64,000 nucleotides of DNA from DATLGB01 sp963724135 (GTDB taxonomy: Bacteria > Actinomycetota > Thermoleophilia > Solirubrobacterales > Solirubrobacteraceae), in assembly GCA_963724135.1 (NCBI GenBank), contig CAVRTA010000006.1, positions 1,116,001 to 1,180,000 of the forward strand, read 5' to 3'. How positions within the stretch are numbered: position 1 is the stretch's first letter; each line of letters starts with the position of its first letter. Both the position numbers and the translations under genes were made by a program. The notes under the pieces were generated by a model that ran no database searches, was not told where the DNA came from, and saw nothing but the letters and a program-made list of their open reading frames with translations. This document shows, piece by piece, positions 26,428-35,287 of this stretch.

Positions 26428-26682
26428 TCAGGCGTCGTCTCCGAACAAGGCCGCCAGCTCATGCGAGTCGGCGGTGCAACCGACCCAGGCGAGCAGCGCG
26501 ACGTAGTAAGCAGCAGCGCGTTCCTGCTCGTCAAGACCGAGATGCTCGGCCAGCCCGAGCGCTATCCGGCATTGACGCAGCACATGCTCCTGAGGTAGCC
26601 CGAGGCCGAGATCGGTGGCTAGCGAGAGCGCCCCGATCAGCTCGGCGAGCCCCAGCGGTTGGGCGACGCGGCCCCCGGGCAT
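26428..26682 (-). pseudogene. N-terminal remnant of an HD-domain/LuxR-type regulator
   Basis: 84 residues: GLAELIGALSLATDLGLGLPQEHVLR, a helix, then YYVALLAWVGCTADSHELAALFGDD and a stop. This is the opening of the long HD-domain LuxR proteins common in actinobacteria, cut off after ~80 residues. No continuation is found in any frame downstream. Probably a decayed fragment carried in unit 2. Confidence 0.6.
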
Positions 26683-26691
26683 GCGGTGGGG

Positions 26692-26939
26692 CTACCCGGC
26701 GTCACGGGATGGTCGCGAGAGCGGGTTGCCGGGCGGCAGCAACACCCTCGCCTCACTGTTGTCGAGCCGCCCCGAGCACTCGGGATCGGCGAGATCGACG
26801 ATGCCGTCGGAGTCGTTGTCGACGGTGTCGTTGCACTGGCGGGTGATCAGCGCGGCCTCAGCGCCACTGACCCGGGAAAGCGCGTCGCAGCAAGAAGGAC
26901 GACCAACATCGCCGACAGCCCTAAGAACGGCCACCGCAC
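26692..26939 (-). pseudogene. Small secreted DNDxDG-repeat protein (apparent frameshift)
   Basis: From GTG 26939 one frame gives a good signal peptide (RWPFLGLSAMLVVLLAATRF); the mature part QCNDTVDNDSDGIVDLADPEC with DNSE lies in another frame, so a 1-nt shift sits near 26865. The Cys-flanked DNDSDG loop is a calcium-binding type of repeat often found at the ends of secreted actinobacterial proteins. It lies just downstream of the large NHL protein and may once have been co-transcribed. Confidence 0.5.
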
Positions 26940-26947
26940 ATGAATAG

Positions 26948-29684
26948 TCACGACCCTCTTGCCTCCTCGCGGACGAGTCTCGCCGCCGTTGCCCTGCACT
27001 CGTGGTGCGCTTGGTGGTTGCCCATCTCCAGCAGGCCGGCCGCCTGGATGACGATGTGGCCGGCGGCGTTCTTGACCGTGATGGTCATGCGGTCCTTGGT
27101 CCCGGGCTCGCCGCCGTCGACGAACACCCAGGTTGCGGTGGCACCGGCCACGCGGTTGTACTTCCCTGTGCCGCCGCCCGAGAGCGTGTCGAACGACGCG
27201 TCGGGGTTGCCCGGGTTGACAGCCGGGTTGTCACCGCACAGCGCCGAGGTCACCCTGGTCAGCTTGAAGTTCTTGCTGCCTTGGTTGACCTCGAGCCCGT
27301 GGTGCCGGTCGCCGGCCCCGCAAGCGAGCGTGAACCCGTGCGACACGTTGCCGACCTTCCCGCCGCCGGTCATGCGACCGGGGAGCGCCGTCTCACAGGC
27401 GTCTCCGATGCCATCGCTGTCGGCGTCCGCCTGCCCCGGGTTCGGCGCGTCGGCGCAGTTGTCGGTGGTGTTGGGGACGCCGTCGCCGTCGCGATCGGGG
27501 TCGCACAGGTCGCCCAGCCCGTCACCGTCGGAGTCCAGCTGGTCCGGATTGGGCGTGAACACGCAATTGTCGGCCGGATCCAGATCGCCGTCGTTGTCGT
27601 CGTCGGGATCGCAGGCGTCACCCTGCGCGTCGCCGTCGCTGTTCGCCTGGCTCGGGTTGGGCGTGTTGACGCAGTTGTCGTCAGGATCGTTGATGCCGTC
27701 GTCATCCGCGTCCGTGTCCGTCCGAGCGGCGACGGTGTAGGTGACCGTCTGTGAGGCTTCGTTGCCGGCACCGTCTCGGGCGTTCACGGTGAAGTCGTGC
27801 GTTCCGGCCACGCTGGTGTCGATCGCGGCCCCGTCCGCGGCCGCGCCGGCGCAGACATCAACCCCGGAGCCGCCGTCCGCGCACGTGTAGCTCGCCGTGA
27901 CGACCTCGTTGAGCGTGTAGGTGGTCGCGCTCGGTCGCACGATCGATATCGACGGCTGCTGCTTGTCGATCTTGTTGGCGGTGATCGGGCCTGCAGTGGT
28001 GCAGTTGCCGGCTTGGTCGCAGACCTCGGTGGGTGTCGGTGGCGGCGTTGGCCTCCTCGGTCCCGGCCGGCACGTCTGTCGTCAGGGAGAAGCCGGCGTC
28101 GGCGGGATCGGCCAGTCCCGATTGGTCGTCGGAGGCGGTGCAGGCGATGCTGACATCGGTCGCGTGCCAGGCGCCGTCGGCCGCGCCGCACACGACGGTC
28201 GGTGGGGTCGTGTCGACGGCGAAGCGGCTGATCCGGTCGCCGCCGTGCTCGGCGACGAGGATCCGGCCCTGGGCGTCGACGGCGACCCCGACCGGCGTGT
28301 TCAGGCCCCCGGCGACGCCGGTCAGCAAGCCGGCCTGGCAGCCGCTGGCGCTCGTGCAGTTCTCGAAGTCGCCGCTGGTGCCGTCGCTGGGGTCGACGTT
28401 GACCCCGAACGCGCGGTCAAACGCGACCGTTCCGTCGCCGTTGACGACGAAACGGTTGACCCGGTGCAGGGTGTTGTCGGCGACGAGGATGCCGCCCTGC
28501 GCGTCGACGGCGACGCCGAACGGGTCGGGCATGCCGCCGGCCGCGCCGCTGGTGATGTTGCCGCGCTGGCAGCCGCTCGCAGTCGTGCAGTTCTCGAAGT
28601 CACCGCTGGTGCCGTCGCTGGGGTCGACGTCGATTCCGAAGGCGCGGTCGAACACGACCCCGCCAGCGTTGAGAGCGAACCGGTCGATGCGCTCGCCGCC
28701 GGGCTGGGCGACGAGGATCCGGTTCTGGGCGTCGACGGCGATCCCGAACGGGTCGGGCAGGCCGCCGGCAGCCGCGTCGTTTGCATCGCCCGGCTGGCAG
28801 CCGCTTGCATTCGTGCAGTTCTGGAAGACGCCCGTGATGGTGTCGCTGTCGACGTCGATCCCGAACGCGCGGTCGAAGCTGACCGTGCCGTCGCCCGCGA
28901 CCGAGAAGCGGTTGACCCGGTGGTTGAGCGAGTCGGTGACGAGGACCCGGCCCTGGGCATCGAGCGCCACCGCCTGCGGCTGGTTCATGCCACCCGCGGC
29001 GCCACTCGCCCAACCGTCGACGCAGCCCGTCGCGGTCGTGCAGTTCTCGAACTCGCCCGTCGGACCGTCGGTCGGGTCGACGTTGAAGCCGAACGCGCGA
29101 TCAAAGGACACCGTGCCGTCGTCCGCAACCGTGAAGCGGCTGATCCGGTTGCTCTGCTCGTCGGCAACCAAGATCCGGCCCTGCGCGTCGACGCCGACAC
29201 CGGTCGGCAGCCGCATGCCGCCGGCGGCGCCGTTGCCGGTGCCCATCTGACAGCCGCTCGCGGCCGTGCAGTTCTCGAAGTCGCCGGTGGTGCCGTCACT
29301 CGGGTCGACGTTGACGCCGAACCCACGGTCGAACGCGACCGTGCCATCGCCCGCGACCGTGAAGACGTCGATGCGGTGGTTGATTTCGTCGGCGACCAGG
29401 ATCCGGCCCTGCACGTCGACGGCGACCCCGAACGGGTCGCGCATGCCGCCCGCAACACCGGTCGGCAGACCGGCCGCGCAGCCGCTCGCGCTCGTGCAGT
29501 TCTCGAAGTCACCGGTGGCCCCGTCACTCAGGTCGACGTCGATCCCGAACGCGCGGTCGAAGTCGACTCGCGCGTGCGCCGCCGCGGGCGCACCCATACC
29601 AGCAACAACCAGCGGCAGAACACCGAACATCGCCACGCGCCGCCACGCCCGCCCAACCGACCTTCCCAGCCAAGCCACCTGCAT
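26948..29684 (-). CDS. Secreted NHL-propeller protein with thrombospondin type-3 repeats (apparent frameshift)
   Basis: A ~910-residue exported protein. After a signal peptide (PLVVAGMGAPAAAHA) come six ~76-residue NHL-type repeats, each with FDRAFGxxVD, an ENCTxASGC Cys pair, and PFGVAVDAQGRILVAD. Then an Ig-like segment, four thrombospondin-3 calcium repeats (e.g. DSDGDGLGDLCD), and a C-terminal domain opening GRMTGGGKV. The frame breaks near 28036, where one extra C in a CCC run interrupts TDTTEVCDQAGNC; removing it joins the halves. The likely role is surface or matrix binding. ATG 29684 gives the signal peptide. Confidence 0.8.
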
Positions 29685-30220
29685 CGCGACGCCTCCCGGG
29701 TGGCGCGGCCGCGTTGCGCGGAGAGCCCCGCCCAGACCCCGGCCAAGACGATGCCGGCTCCGGCCACGAGCCCGGCGCTCAGCGGCTCGTCGTCCAGCCA
29801 CACGACCGGGACGAGCACGGCCGCCTCGGCGAAGCACAGCGCGCTGCCGATCGCCGCGAGCAGCGAGAGCGGCGGCGCGTCGCCCGCGGCCGGGCCCGAC
29901 ATGATCACGATGCCCGCGAGGGCCACGAGCGCGCCGGCGACCGCCCGCGGGTTCAGGCGCTCCCGGCCCTGCGCGGCGGCGAGCAGCAGCGTCGCCAGCA
30001 GGACGACCGCGAGCAGCGTCTGGCCCAGGCCGGCGTGCAGCTCGACCAGCGCGCAGTAGCCGAGGCCGAACGCGGCGCCGAAGGTGAGTGCGCCGTAGAG
30101 GAGCGTCCCGCGCAGCGCGCGTCCGCGCGGGAGCGGGAGCCGCAGCGCCACGGTGACCAGCGCCAGGAGCGTGGCGCCCGGCGTCGCCACAGGGGTGGGG
30201 GTGATGGTGGTTTCTGTCAT
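29528..30220 (-). pseudogene. EamA/DMT permease, internally deleted
   Basis: The start TETTITPTPVATPGATLLALV and the helices up to AEAAVLVPVV look like the first part of a DMT permease. They run directly into WLDDEPLSAGLVAGAGIVL, which in this family belongs near the C-terminus. About 100 residues are therefore missing in frame. The reading frame then passes its expected end and continues into the NHL gene's signal peptide region. Half a transporter is unlikely to work, so it is called a remnant. Confidence 0.6.
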
Positions 30221-30392
30221 GGCCGCAGGCTCCTCGCGCACGCCCGCCGGCGCATGGGGCATTTGCCTCAACTTCGCCGCGTGAGGCAGGACTGCAGGCG
30301 CTGTCGCTGACCCCGGAAGTGACCGTCGCCCCAGGCACGATCTCGCGCCGGCACCCCGATGCGATTAGGCCCCGAACACGCATCCGAGACCC

Positions 30393-30421
30393 GTCCCCGG
30401 TTCGAGTCCGGGTCTCGCCAT
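30393..30421 (+). other. Att core, copy 3 (29 bp, shorter)
   Basis: Matches only the T arm and acceptor end of tRNA-Phe (GTCCCCGGTTCGAGTCCGGG then TCTCGCCAT). The anticodon part present in copies 2 and 4 is absent. It separates units 2 and 3. Confidence 0.85.
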
Positions 30422-30588
30422 CGGCCATCTGCCGCTCTGCGCCATCGTCTTTCTGGTCTCGCGACGCCACGAGCACAGTTGGTCATTGGGCCATGACTTG
30501 CCGCCCGTGGCCCATGAACGACCCGAAGACGCTGGATAGCGCGTCTGTCAGATTCCCGATTTGGCTCTGGGACTGAGCTCGAAGCGAC

Positions 30589-30633
30589 TCGAACGGAGGA
30601 CCACGAGCGGTGGGCGTGTGGTCCTCTGTTCGA
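30589..30633. repeat. 16-bp inverted repeat in unit 3
   Basis: Arms TCGAACGGAGGACCAC (30589-30604) and GTGGTCCTCTGTTCGA (30618-30633) differ at one position and enclose 13 nt. It could be a transcript hairpin or the trace of a mobile element end. No gene covers it. Confidence 0.6.
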
Positions 30634-30717
30634 GTGCGCTTGGCGGGCGTGCCATTGGCCGCAGCGATGACGGCGAAGGAGCAGCTCCAACGCCTTCTTT
30701 CGGTTTTGGTCGGCGGG

Positions 30718-31392
30718 CTAGGGCTGCCACGGGCGAGGGAGAAGGGCCGCGACGGCATCAGCGATCGGAACCTCTCCCGCGGTCAGTTCGACGGCCACCC
30801 GGTTGAGCTGGGCCTCGAACACCACCGCGGCGATGAATCCCGCGACGTCACGTCGGGGAACCGAGCCGTACGGGATCGCGGTGCCGGCGTTGACGCATCC
30901 GGTGGCCGACTCGTCGAGCAAGGTGCCGGGCCGGATGATGATCCAGTCGAGATCTGAGGCGCTGAGGTGGGTGTCCGCGCTGCGTTTGACCGCCGTGTAG
31001 TGCTCGAAGCCGTCCGATCGCTCGCCTCCCCGCAGCGCGTCCATGAACACGGAGACCAGGACGAAGCGCCGGACCCCGGCCGCGACGGCAGCGTCGACAG
31101 CCTTTCGCAGTCCGTCGCCGTCGATGGCCGTCGTCTTGTCCATGCCCGTCCCGTGCGCGCCGGCACTGAACACGATCGCGTCGTGGCCGGCGATCTGTTC
31201 CTGGAGCTGCGCGACCGAGTCAGCGATCAGATCCCCACCGACGGGCGTGGCACCGGTGTCGCGGATGGCCTGTGCTTGCTCGGGGCTGCGGTGCATCCCG
31301 GTGACGGCGTGCCCGAGCCTGACGAGCTGCTCCGCCAGCGGACGCCCAACGCCGCCGGAGGCCCCGATCAAGAAGACACGACGCGCGGCCAT
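30718..31392 (-). CDS. NAD(P)-binding atypical SDR oxidoreductase
   Basis: A 224-residue Rossmann protein opening VFLIGASGGVGRPLAEQLV, with the SDR-a5 pattern VFSAGAHG, a Tyr/Lys pair in FEHYTAVKRSAD and IIIRPGTLL. It is close to the YwnB/NmrA-like group. It should bind NAD(P) and reduce an unknown substrate or act as a redox sensor. The start overlaps the RidA stop by 1 nt (TAATG), so the two form a small operon, the only intact genes of unit 3. Confidence 0.85.
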   Translation of the reverse strand: MAARRVFLIGASGGVGRPLAEQLVRLGHAVTGMHRSPEQAQAIRDTGATPVGGDLIADSVAQLQEQIAGHDAIVFSAGAHGTGMDKTTAIDGDGLRKAVDAAVAAGVRRFVLVSVFMDALRGGERSDGFEHYTAVKRSADTHLSASDLDWIIIRPGTLLDESATGCVNAGTAIPYGSVPRRDVAGFIAAVVFEAQLNRVAVELTAGEVPIADAVAALLPRPWQP

Positions 31393-31844
31393 TACTCGAC
31401 CTCGAAGATCGCTTCGATCTCGACCGTAATCCCGAACGGCAGACTGCCGACGCCGACCGCCGAGCGTGCGTGCTTCTCCCCGAACACGTCCGCGAACAGA
31501 TCCGAGCACCCGTTGATGACCTTGGACTGCTCGGTGAAGTCGGGAGCGGCGTTGACCATGCCGAGCAGCTTCACCACGCGCCGCGCGCGATCGAGATCGC
31601 CGATCTCATGCCTGAGAATCGCCAGCAGGTTCAAGCCGACGCTGCGCGCATGCTCGACCGCCTCCTCCGTCGTGACGTCGGTGCCGACCTTCCCCGTCGG
31701 GATGCCGCCGTCAGCCGTCGCCGGCACCGTGCCCGACGTGAACACGAGGTTCCCGGTCCGCACCGCGTTCACGTAGTTCGCGGCCGGCGATGGCATTGTC
31801 GGCAATTCGAGGCCGAGTTCCTTGAGACGCTGCTCGATCGACAC
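31392..31844 (-). CDS. RidA/YjgF-family protein
   Basis: A 150-residue Rid-family protein. LVFTSGTVPATADG, the long EEAVEHARSVGLNLLAIL helix and HARSAVGVGSLPFGITVEIEAI match the family; the Arg of ARS corresponds to the catalytic Arg of RidA, while the following Cys is Ala. Canonical RidA hydrolyses reactive enamine/imine intermediates from PLP enzymes; this subgroup may have another substrate. First gene of the RidA-SDR operon. Confidence 0.85.
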   Translation of the reverse strand: MSIEQRLKELGLELPTMPSPAANYVNAVRTGNLVFTSGTVPATADGGIPTGKVGTDVTTEEAVEHARSVGLNLLAILRHEIGDLDRARRVVKLLGMVNAAPDFTEQSKVINGCSDLFADVFGEKHARSAVGVGSLPFGITVEIEAIFEVE

Positions 31845-32326
31845 TGCGCCGTACCTCCTCGAAGTCAGTGACCGATAGCGAGCGTAGAGATCGCCAGCTC
31901 AAGCGGTCGACCGGACGGCGTGGAGGTGTCGCTGCGAATGAGTTGGTGCTCTCCTCAATGGGCCACGAGGTCGTACTCGGGGCCCGAATCGCCAGTGAGC
32001 TCCTGCGAACGTACGGACATGCGAGGCTACGTCGAGGCCCTGCAGTTTCCTAGCTTTTGCAGGCTTTTCACTGCGATTCGACTGCCAGCTCAATCTGACT
32101 GAAAATCGTGGTGTCCCCGGTTCGAGTCCGGGTCTCGCCATGTGGGCAGGGATCAGCAACCGCTCGCGCCGCCAACGCCCCGTCAGGCCATCGCCAAGAT
32201 GAGACGAGGCCGCGAGTGCTGTGTAAGCCTCGGCCGACGGAGTGCCTGCTACAACCGGTGCGGTGAGGTTGCCCGATCGCGGCTGCAGGGGTTGTCACCC
32301 ACTGTGAGATCGGGATCGAAGCTGCG
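31845..32326. other. Gene-poor right boundary of the accessory zone
   Basis: No supported gene. It includes the last att core (32097-32141), a CCTGCA/TGCAGG pair around 32040-32063, and after the core a CCCGATC/GATCGGG pair close to the methyltransferase start. Confidence 0.4.
32097..32141 (+). other. Att core, copy 4 (45 bp of tRNA-Phe 3' end)
   Basis: Identical to copies 1 and 2 except that it starts one base later (GACTGAAAATCG). It is the outer right boundary; beyond it gene order and high GC resemble the core genome. Confidence 0.9.
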
Positions 32327-33043
32327 GTGTTGACGCTCGGTAGGGCGCTCCTCCGCCACCGGGCAACATGCATCGGCACCCGGTTCGCCTGCCCGTGCTG
32401 CGAAGGGCGCTATGGACGGTTTCTGTCGTTCAACGGCCGTCCGAATGCGCAGTGCCCGCGCTGCGGGTCGCTGGAGCGCCATCGCGTGCTGTGGCTGTTT
32501 CTCGAGCGGGAGGAGGTGCTCGGCGCGGGCCTCGACGTGCTGCACTTCTCCCCAGAGCCCGCCATCGAGCGGCGCCTGCGCCGGTGGGTGGGGCTGCGCT
32601 ACCGGACCGCCGACCTCGAGCCGGGGCGCGCCGACCTCGCCCTCGACCTGACCGGCCTGGCCTGCCCCGACGCGTCGCTGGACCGGGTGCTGGCGTGCCA
32701 CATCCTCGAACACGTGCAGGACGACGCCGGCGCCTTGCGGGAGCTGCACCGCGTCCTGCGCCCCGGCGGAAGGGTCCTGCTCCAGCACCCCATGCACACC
32801 GACCGGCCGACGTTCGAAAACCCTCAGCTGACAACAGCTGACGAGCGTCATGCGGCGTTCAGCCAGCCGGACCACGTGCGCGTCTACGGCAACGACTTCG
32901 GCGAGCGGCTCGAGGCCGCCGGCTTCCGCGTCGAGTTGCGGCGCTATCGAGACGAGCTGCCGCCCGCGGAGCGGAGGCGCTTCCGCCTCGAATCGGGCAC
33001 GACCTTCCGGGCGGACGACATCTACGTCGCGCACCGGCCATGA
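32327..33043 (+). CDS. SAM methyltransferase with N-terminal zinc ribbon
   Basis: A 238-residue protein. The first 50 residues hold a treble-clef/zinc ribbon (CPCC and CPRCGS). The class I fold follows with VLHFSPEPAIERRL, DLTGLACPDASLD and HILEHVQDDAGALRELHRVL, then LRPGGRVLLQ. This arrangement is seen in methyltransferases of glycan or small-molecule clusters; the substrate is unknown. It is the first gene outside the tRNA-Phe units. Confidence 0.82.
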   Translation: MLTLGRALLRHRATCIGTRFACPCCEGRYGRFLSFNGRPNAQCPRCGSLERHRVLWLFLEREEVLGAGLDVLHFSPEPAIERRLRRWVGLRYRTADLEPGRADLALDLTGLACPDASLDRVLACHILEHVQDDAGALRELHRVLRPGGRVLLQHPMHTDRPTFENPQLTTADERHAAFSQPDHVRVYGNDFGERLEAAGFRVELRRYRDELPPAERRRFRLESGTTFRADDIYVAHRP

Positions 33044-33053
33044 CGGGCGGGCT

Positions 33054-33518
33054 TCAGTCGAGCTGCTCGGCCAGCCCGATGATGATGCCTTCGGGACCAC
33101 GCATGAAGCAGAGCCTGTGGATGTCCTCGTACTGCGCGATCTCGCCCACGAGCTCGCCGCCGTGGCTGCGCAGGCGGGCGACGACGTCGTCGAGGTCGTC
33201 GACCGCGAACATGATGCGGCGAATGCCCAGCGCGTTCGCCGGCGCGCTCTCCGGCTCGGCTCTGACCGCCGGCGGTCTGTGGAACCTCGTCAGCTCGACC
33301 CGGCCGTGGCCGTCTGGGGTCCGCAGCATGGCGATGTCGGCGCGGACGTCCTCGAGCCCGACGGTGCTGTCCACCCACGGCCCCTCGACCGTCGTCTGGC
33401 CCTCGAGCTCCATGCCGAGCTCGGCGAAGAACGCCTTGGCGGCGTCGAGGTCATCGACCACGATGAGGACGTTGTCCATCCGCGGGAGCGTGGGATCTCC
33501 GGTCCTGGAGACGGTCAC
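33054..33518 (-). CDS. VOC (glyoxalase/bleomycin-resistance) family protein
   Basis: A 154-residue protein with two beta-alpha-beta-beta-beta modules, opening MDNVLIVVDDLDAAKAFFAELG and later IRRIMFAVDDLDDVVARLRSHG. It is a metal-dependent lyase, dioxygenase or binding protein of unknown substrate. GTG 33518 overlaps the upstream stop (GTGA), so it is the third gene of the MerR-phosphodiesterase-VOC operon. Confidence 0.85.
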   Translation of the reverse strand: MTVSRTGDPTLPRMDNVLIVVDDLDAAKAFFAELGMELEGQTTVEGPWVDSTVGLEDVRADIAMLRTPDGHGRVELTRFHRPPAVRAEPESAPANALGIRRIMFAVDDLDDVVARLRSHGGELVGEIAQYEDIHRLCFMRGPEGIIIGLAEQLD

Positions 33519-34822
33519 GGCACGCGGGCGACGAGCCTCGTGACGGCCCCGCCGGCGTCGGCGATCGACACGGGCAGCCGGCGCGGGGCGCGGCCGCGAA
33601 GCGCGATGGTGATCCAGACGCGACGCGCATTCCCGCCGCTCAGCCTGATGCGGCGGGGCGCCACGCGCAGCTCGTCCCGCCACGAGGAGGCCGCGGACCG
33701 CGCCCGGGTGCCCGCCGGCAGGCGGACGACGACCGACCGCAGCGCCGGTGCGCCGGCGCGTGCCCGCACGCTGACCCGCACACGGCCGCGGGCGAGGCGC
33801 CGGGCGGCGGCGACGGGCGCCGGAGCCGCGGTTGCGTGGGCGAACGGCCGCCCGTCCAGCTCCCAGGCCGGATCGACCGGGATTCCGAGCCGCGCGAGCA
33901 CGGTGGGGGCGATGTCGACGACGCGGATGTCCGCGAGCCGCGGCGGCCGCTCGACCCCGAAGCCGCCCGCGACGACGAACGACATGCGTTCCAGGTCGCT
34001 GCCGAGCCCGTGGCTCGCCGGAGTGGCGAAGGTCAGGTTCTGCTGGCCGTGGTCCGTGGTCACGATCACCAGCCAGCGCTCCGACGGATAGCTCCGTCGT
34101 CCCCGGATCGCGTCCAGGAGCTGCCCGATGCGGCGGTCGGTGTCCCGGATCGCCTGCTGGTAGCGCGGGTTGGCGGAGCCGTCGAGGTGCGCCGTCTCGT
34201 CGACCACCCCGAGGTAGACGAACCCGGCATCCGGGCCGCCCTCGCGCAGGTAGCGCGCGGCGGCGTCGGTCACGACCTGGTCGGCTTGGTCCCACCCGTC
34301 GATCGTGCCCGGAGCCGGCACGTAGAAGCGCGCGTCGATGTCATCGCCGAAGATCGGCCCGCCGGCCTCGTGCTCGGTGAGGTTGGCCCAGTTGTTGGCG
34401 ATGAACGTGCTCAGCTGCGGGCGCACCTGCTCGATCCGGGACAGGAAGTCGAGGTGCCCGTTCTTGGTCGCCTGGCGCGGGTCGTTGTTGAGGAACATGC
34501 CGTTGACGCCGTGCTTGGCGGGCCACACGCCCGTGGCGATCGTGGTCCAGCCGACCTCGCTGAGCGTCGCCGCCTCCGGCGGTTGGTAGGCCAGCAGCGA
34601 CGGGACCGAGAACCCGGTCCGCGCGATCCGGGTCAGCCGCGGGACCTCACCGGCGCCGGCGAGGCGGTCGACGAGGTCGATCCGGGTGCCGTCGGTCCCG
34701 ATCACCAGGACCTTCGCCGCGCTCGCCCCCGGGGGGCCCGCCAGCGGCTGCTGCGCGGTGGCGGCCTGCGGTGCCGCGAGCGCGACCACGGCGGCGAGCA
34801 GGGTCGTGCGGGCGGGGATCAT
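33515..34822 (-). CDS. Secreted alkaline-phosphatase-superfamily phosphodiesterase
   Basis: A 435-residue exported protein (signal peptide to TAQQ). It shows the type I phosphodiesterase/nucleotide pyrophosphatase pattern: VIGTDGTRIDLV (metal Asp), WTTIATGVWPAKHG (Thr nucleophile region), VVDETAHLDG, TTDHGQ and the late HG motif. It should hydrolyse phosphodiesters or nucleotide sugars outside the cell. The last ~110 residues are an Arg-rich beta domain. Its ATG directly abuts the MerR stop (TAGATG). Confidence 0.85.
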   Translation of the reverse strand: MIPARTTLLAAVVALAAPQAATAQQPLAGPPGASAAKVLVIGTDGTRIDLVDRLAGAGEVPRLTRIARTGFSVPSLLAYQPPEAATLSEVGWTTIATGVWPAKHGVNGMFLNNDPRQATKNGHLDFLSRIEQVRPQLSTFIANNWANLTEHEAGGPIFGDDIDARFYVPAPGTIDGWDQADQVVTDAAARYLREGGPDAGFVYLGVVDETAHLDGSANPRYQQAIRDTDRRIGQLLDAIRGRRSYPSERWLVIVTTDHGQQNLTFATPASHGLGSDLERMSFVVAGGFGVERPPRLADIRVVDIAPTVLARLGIPVDPAWELDGRPFAHATAAPAPVAAARRLARGRVRVSVRARAGAPALRSVVVRLPAGTRARSAASSWRDELRVAPRRIRLSGGNARRVWITIALRGRAPRRLPVSIADAGGAVTRLVARVP

Positions 34823-35263
34823 CTAGGCGCGCTGGAGCGTTCCGCCGACGCGCGTGATGCGCAGCGGGTCGCCATCGCCCACTGCCTCGTGGCCCTCGGC
34901 GAACAGCGCGCACACGTCGAGGCTGGTGCAGTCGCAGTCGGTCGCTGTCAGCAGCCAGCTGCGCATGGCCTGCGCGCGCGTGATCAGGTCCTCGACGTCG
35001 GGGAGCTTGCGCTCGGCCAGTTCGCGCAGTGCCTCGAACGCGGGGGTTCCGGCCTCGGAGCGCTCGAGCAACAGCCGTGACTCGTCGAGCGTGAACCCCG
35101 CGCGCTTGGCGACCGCGAGCACATCGAGGCGCCGGGCGGCCTCCGGCCCATAGCGGCGCTGGCCGCTCTCGCGTTCGGGCGACGGCAGCACGCCCACGCG
35201 CTCGTAGTAACGGATGGCGGACGTCCTGAGTCCAAAGCGCTGCGCCAGCTGGCCGATGGTCAT
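34823..35263 (-). CDS. MerR-family transcriptional regulator
   Basis: A 146-residue regulator opening MTIGQLAQRFGLRTSAIRYYERVG, followed by the GQRRYGPEAARRLDVL wing, a long dimerisation helix and a C-terminal Cys cluster (CDCTSLDVC) that could bind a metal or sense redox state. It is divergent from a cupin gene whose promoter has the 19-bp spacer typical of MerR targets. GTG 35278 is an alternative start. It leads the operon with the phosphodiesterase and VOC genes. Confidence 0.87.
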   Translation of the reverse strand: MTIGQLAQRFGLRTSAIRYYERVGVLPSPERESGQRRYGPEAARRLDVLAVAKRAGFTLDESRLLLERSEAGTPAFEALRELAERKLPDVEDLITRAQAMRSWLLTATDCDCTSLDVCALFAEGHEAVGDGDPLRITRVGGTLQRA

Positions 35264-35287
35264 CGATGACTCGTTCACGAGAGGTCC

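Larger units (their letters stand above)
30221..30717. other. Gene-poor junction between units 2 and 3
   Basis: No supported gene. It contains TTGCCTCA (30263) and GCGTGAGGCA (30279), echoes of the words at the left end of unit 2, the third att core, a TGGGCCA/TGGCCCA inverted pair near 30490-30515, and the 16-bp inverted repeat at 30589-30633. After the core it shares GCTCTGCGCC with the start of unit 2 at nearly the same distance. Confidence 0.5.

Noticed and set aside
26185..26598. 137-codon plus-strand frame in the unit 2 junction
   Set aside because: No domain, no ribosome site, and it overlaps the HD-domain remnant that is clearly coding-derived on the other strand.
25934..32141. Additional tRNA genes at 25934, 30393 and 32097
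   Set aside because: Only the 3' part is present; acceptor 5' strand and D arm are absent, so they are att-type fragments, not tRNAs or tRNA pseudogenes in the usual sense.
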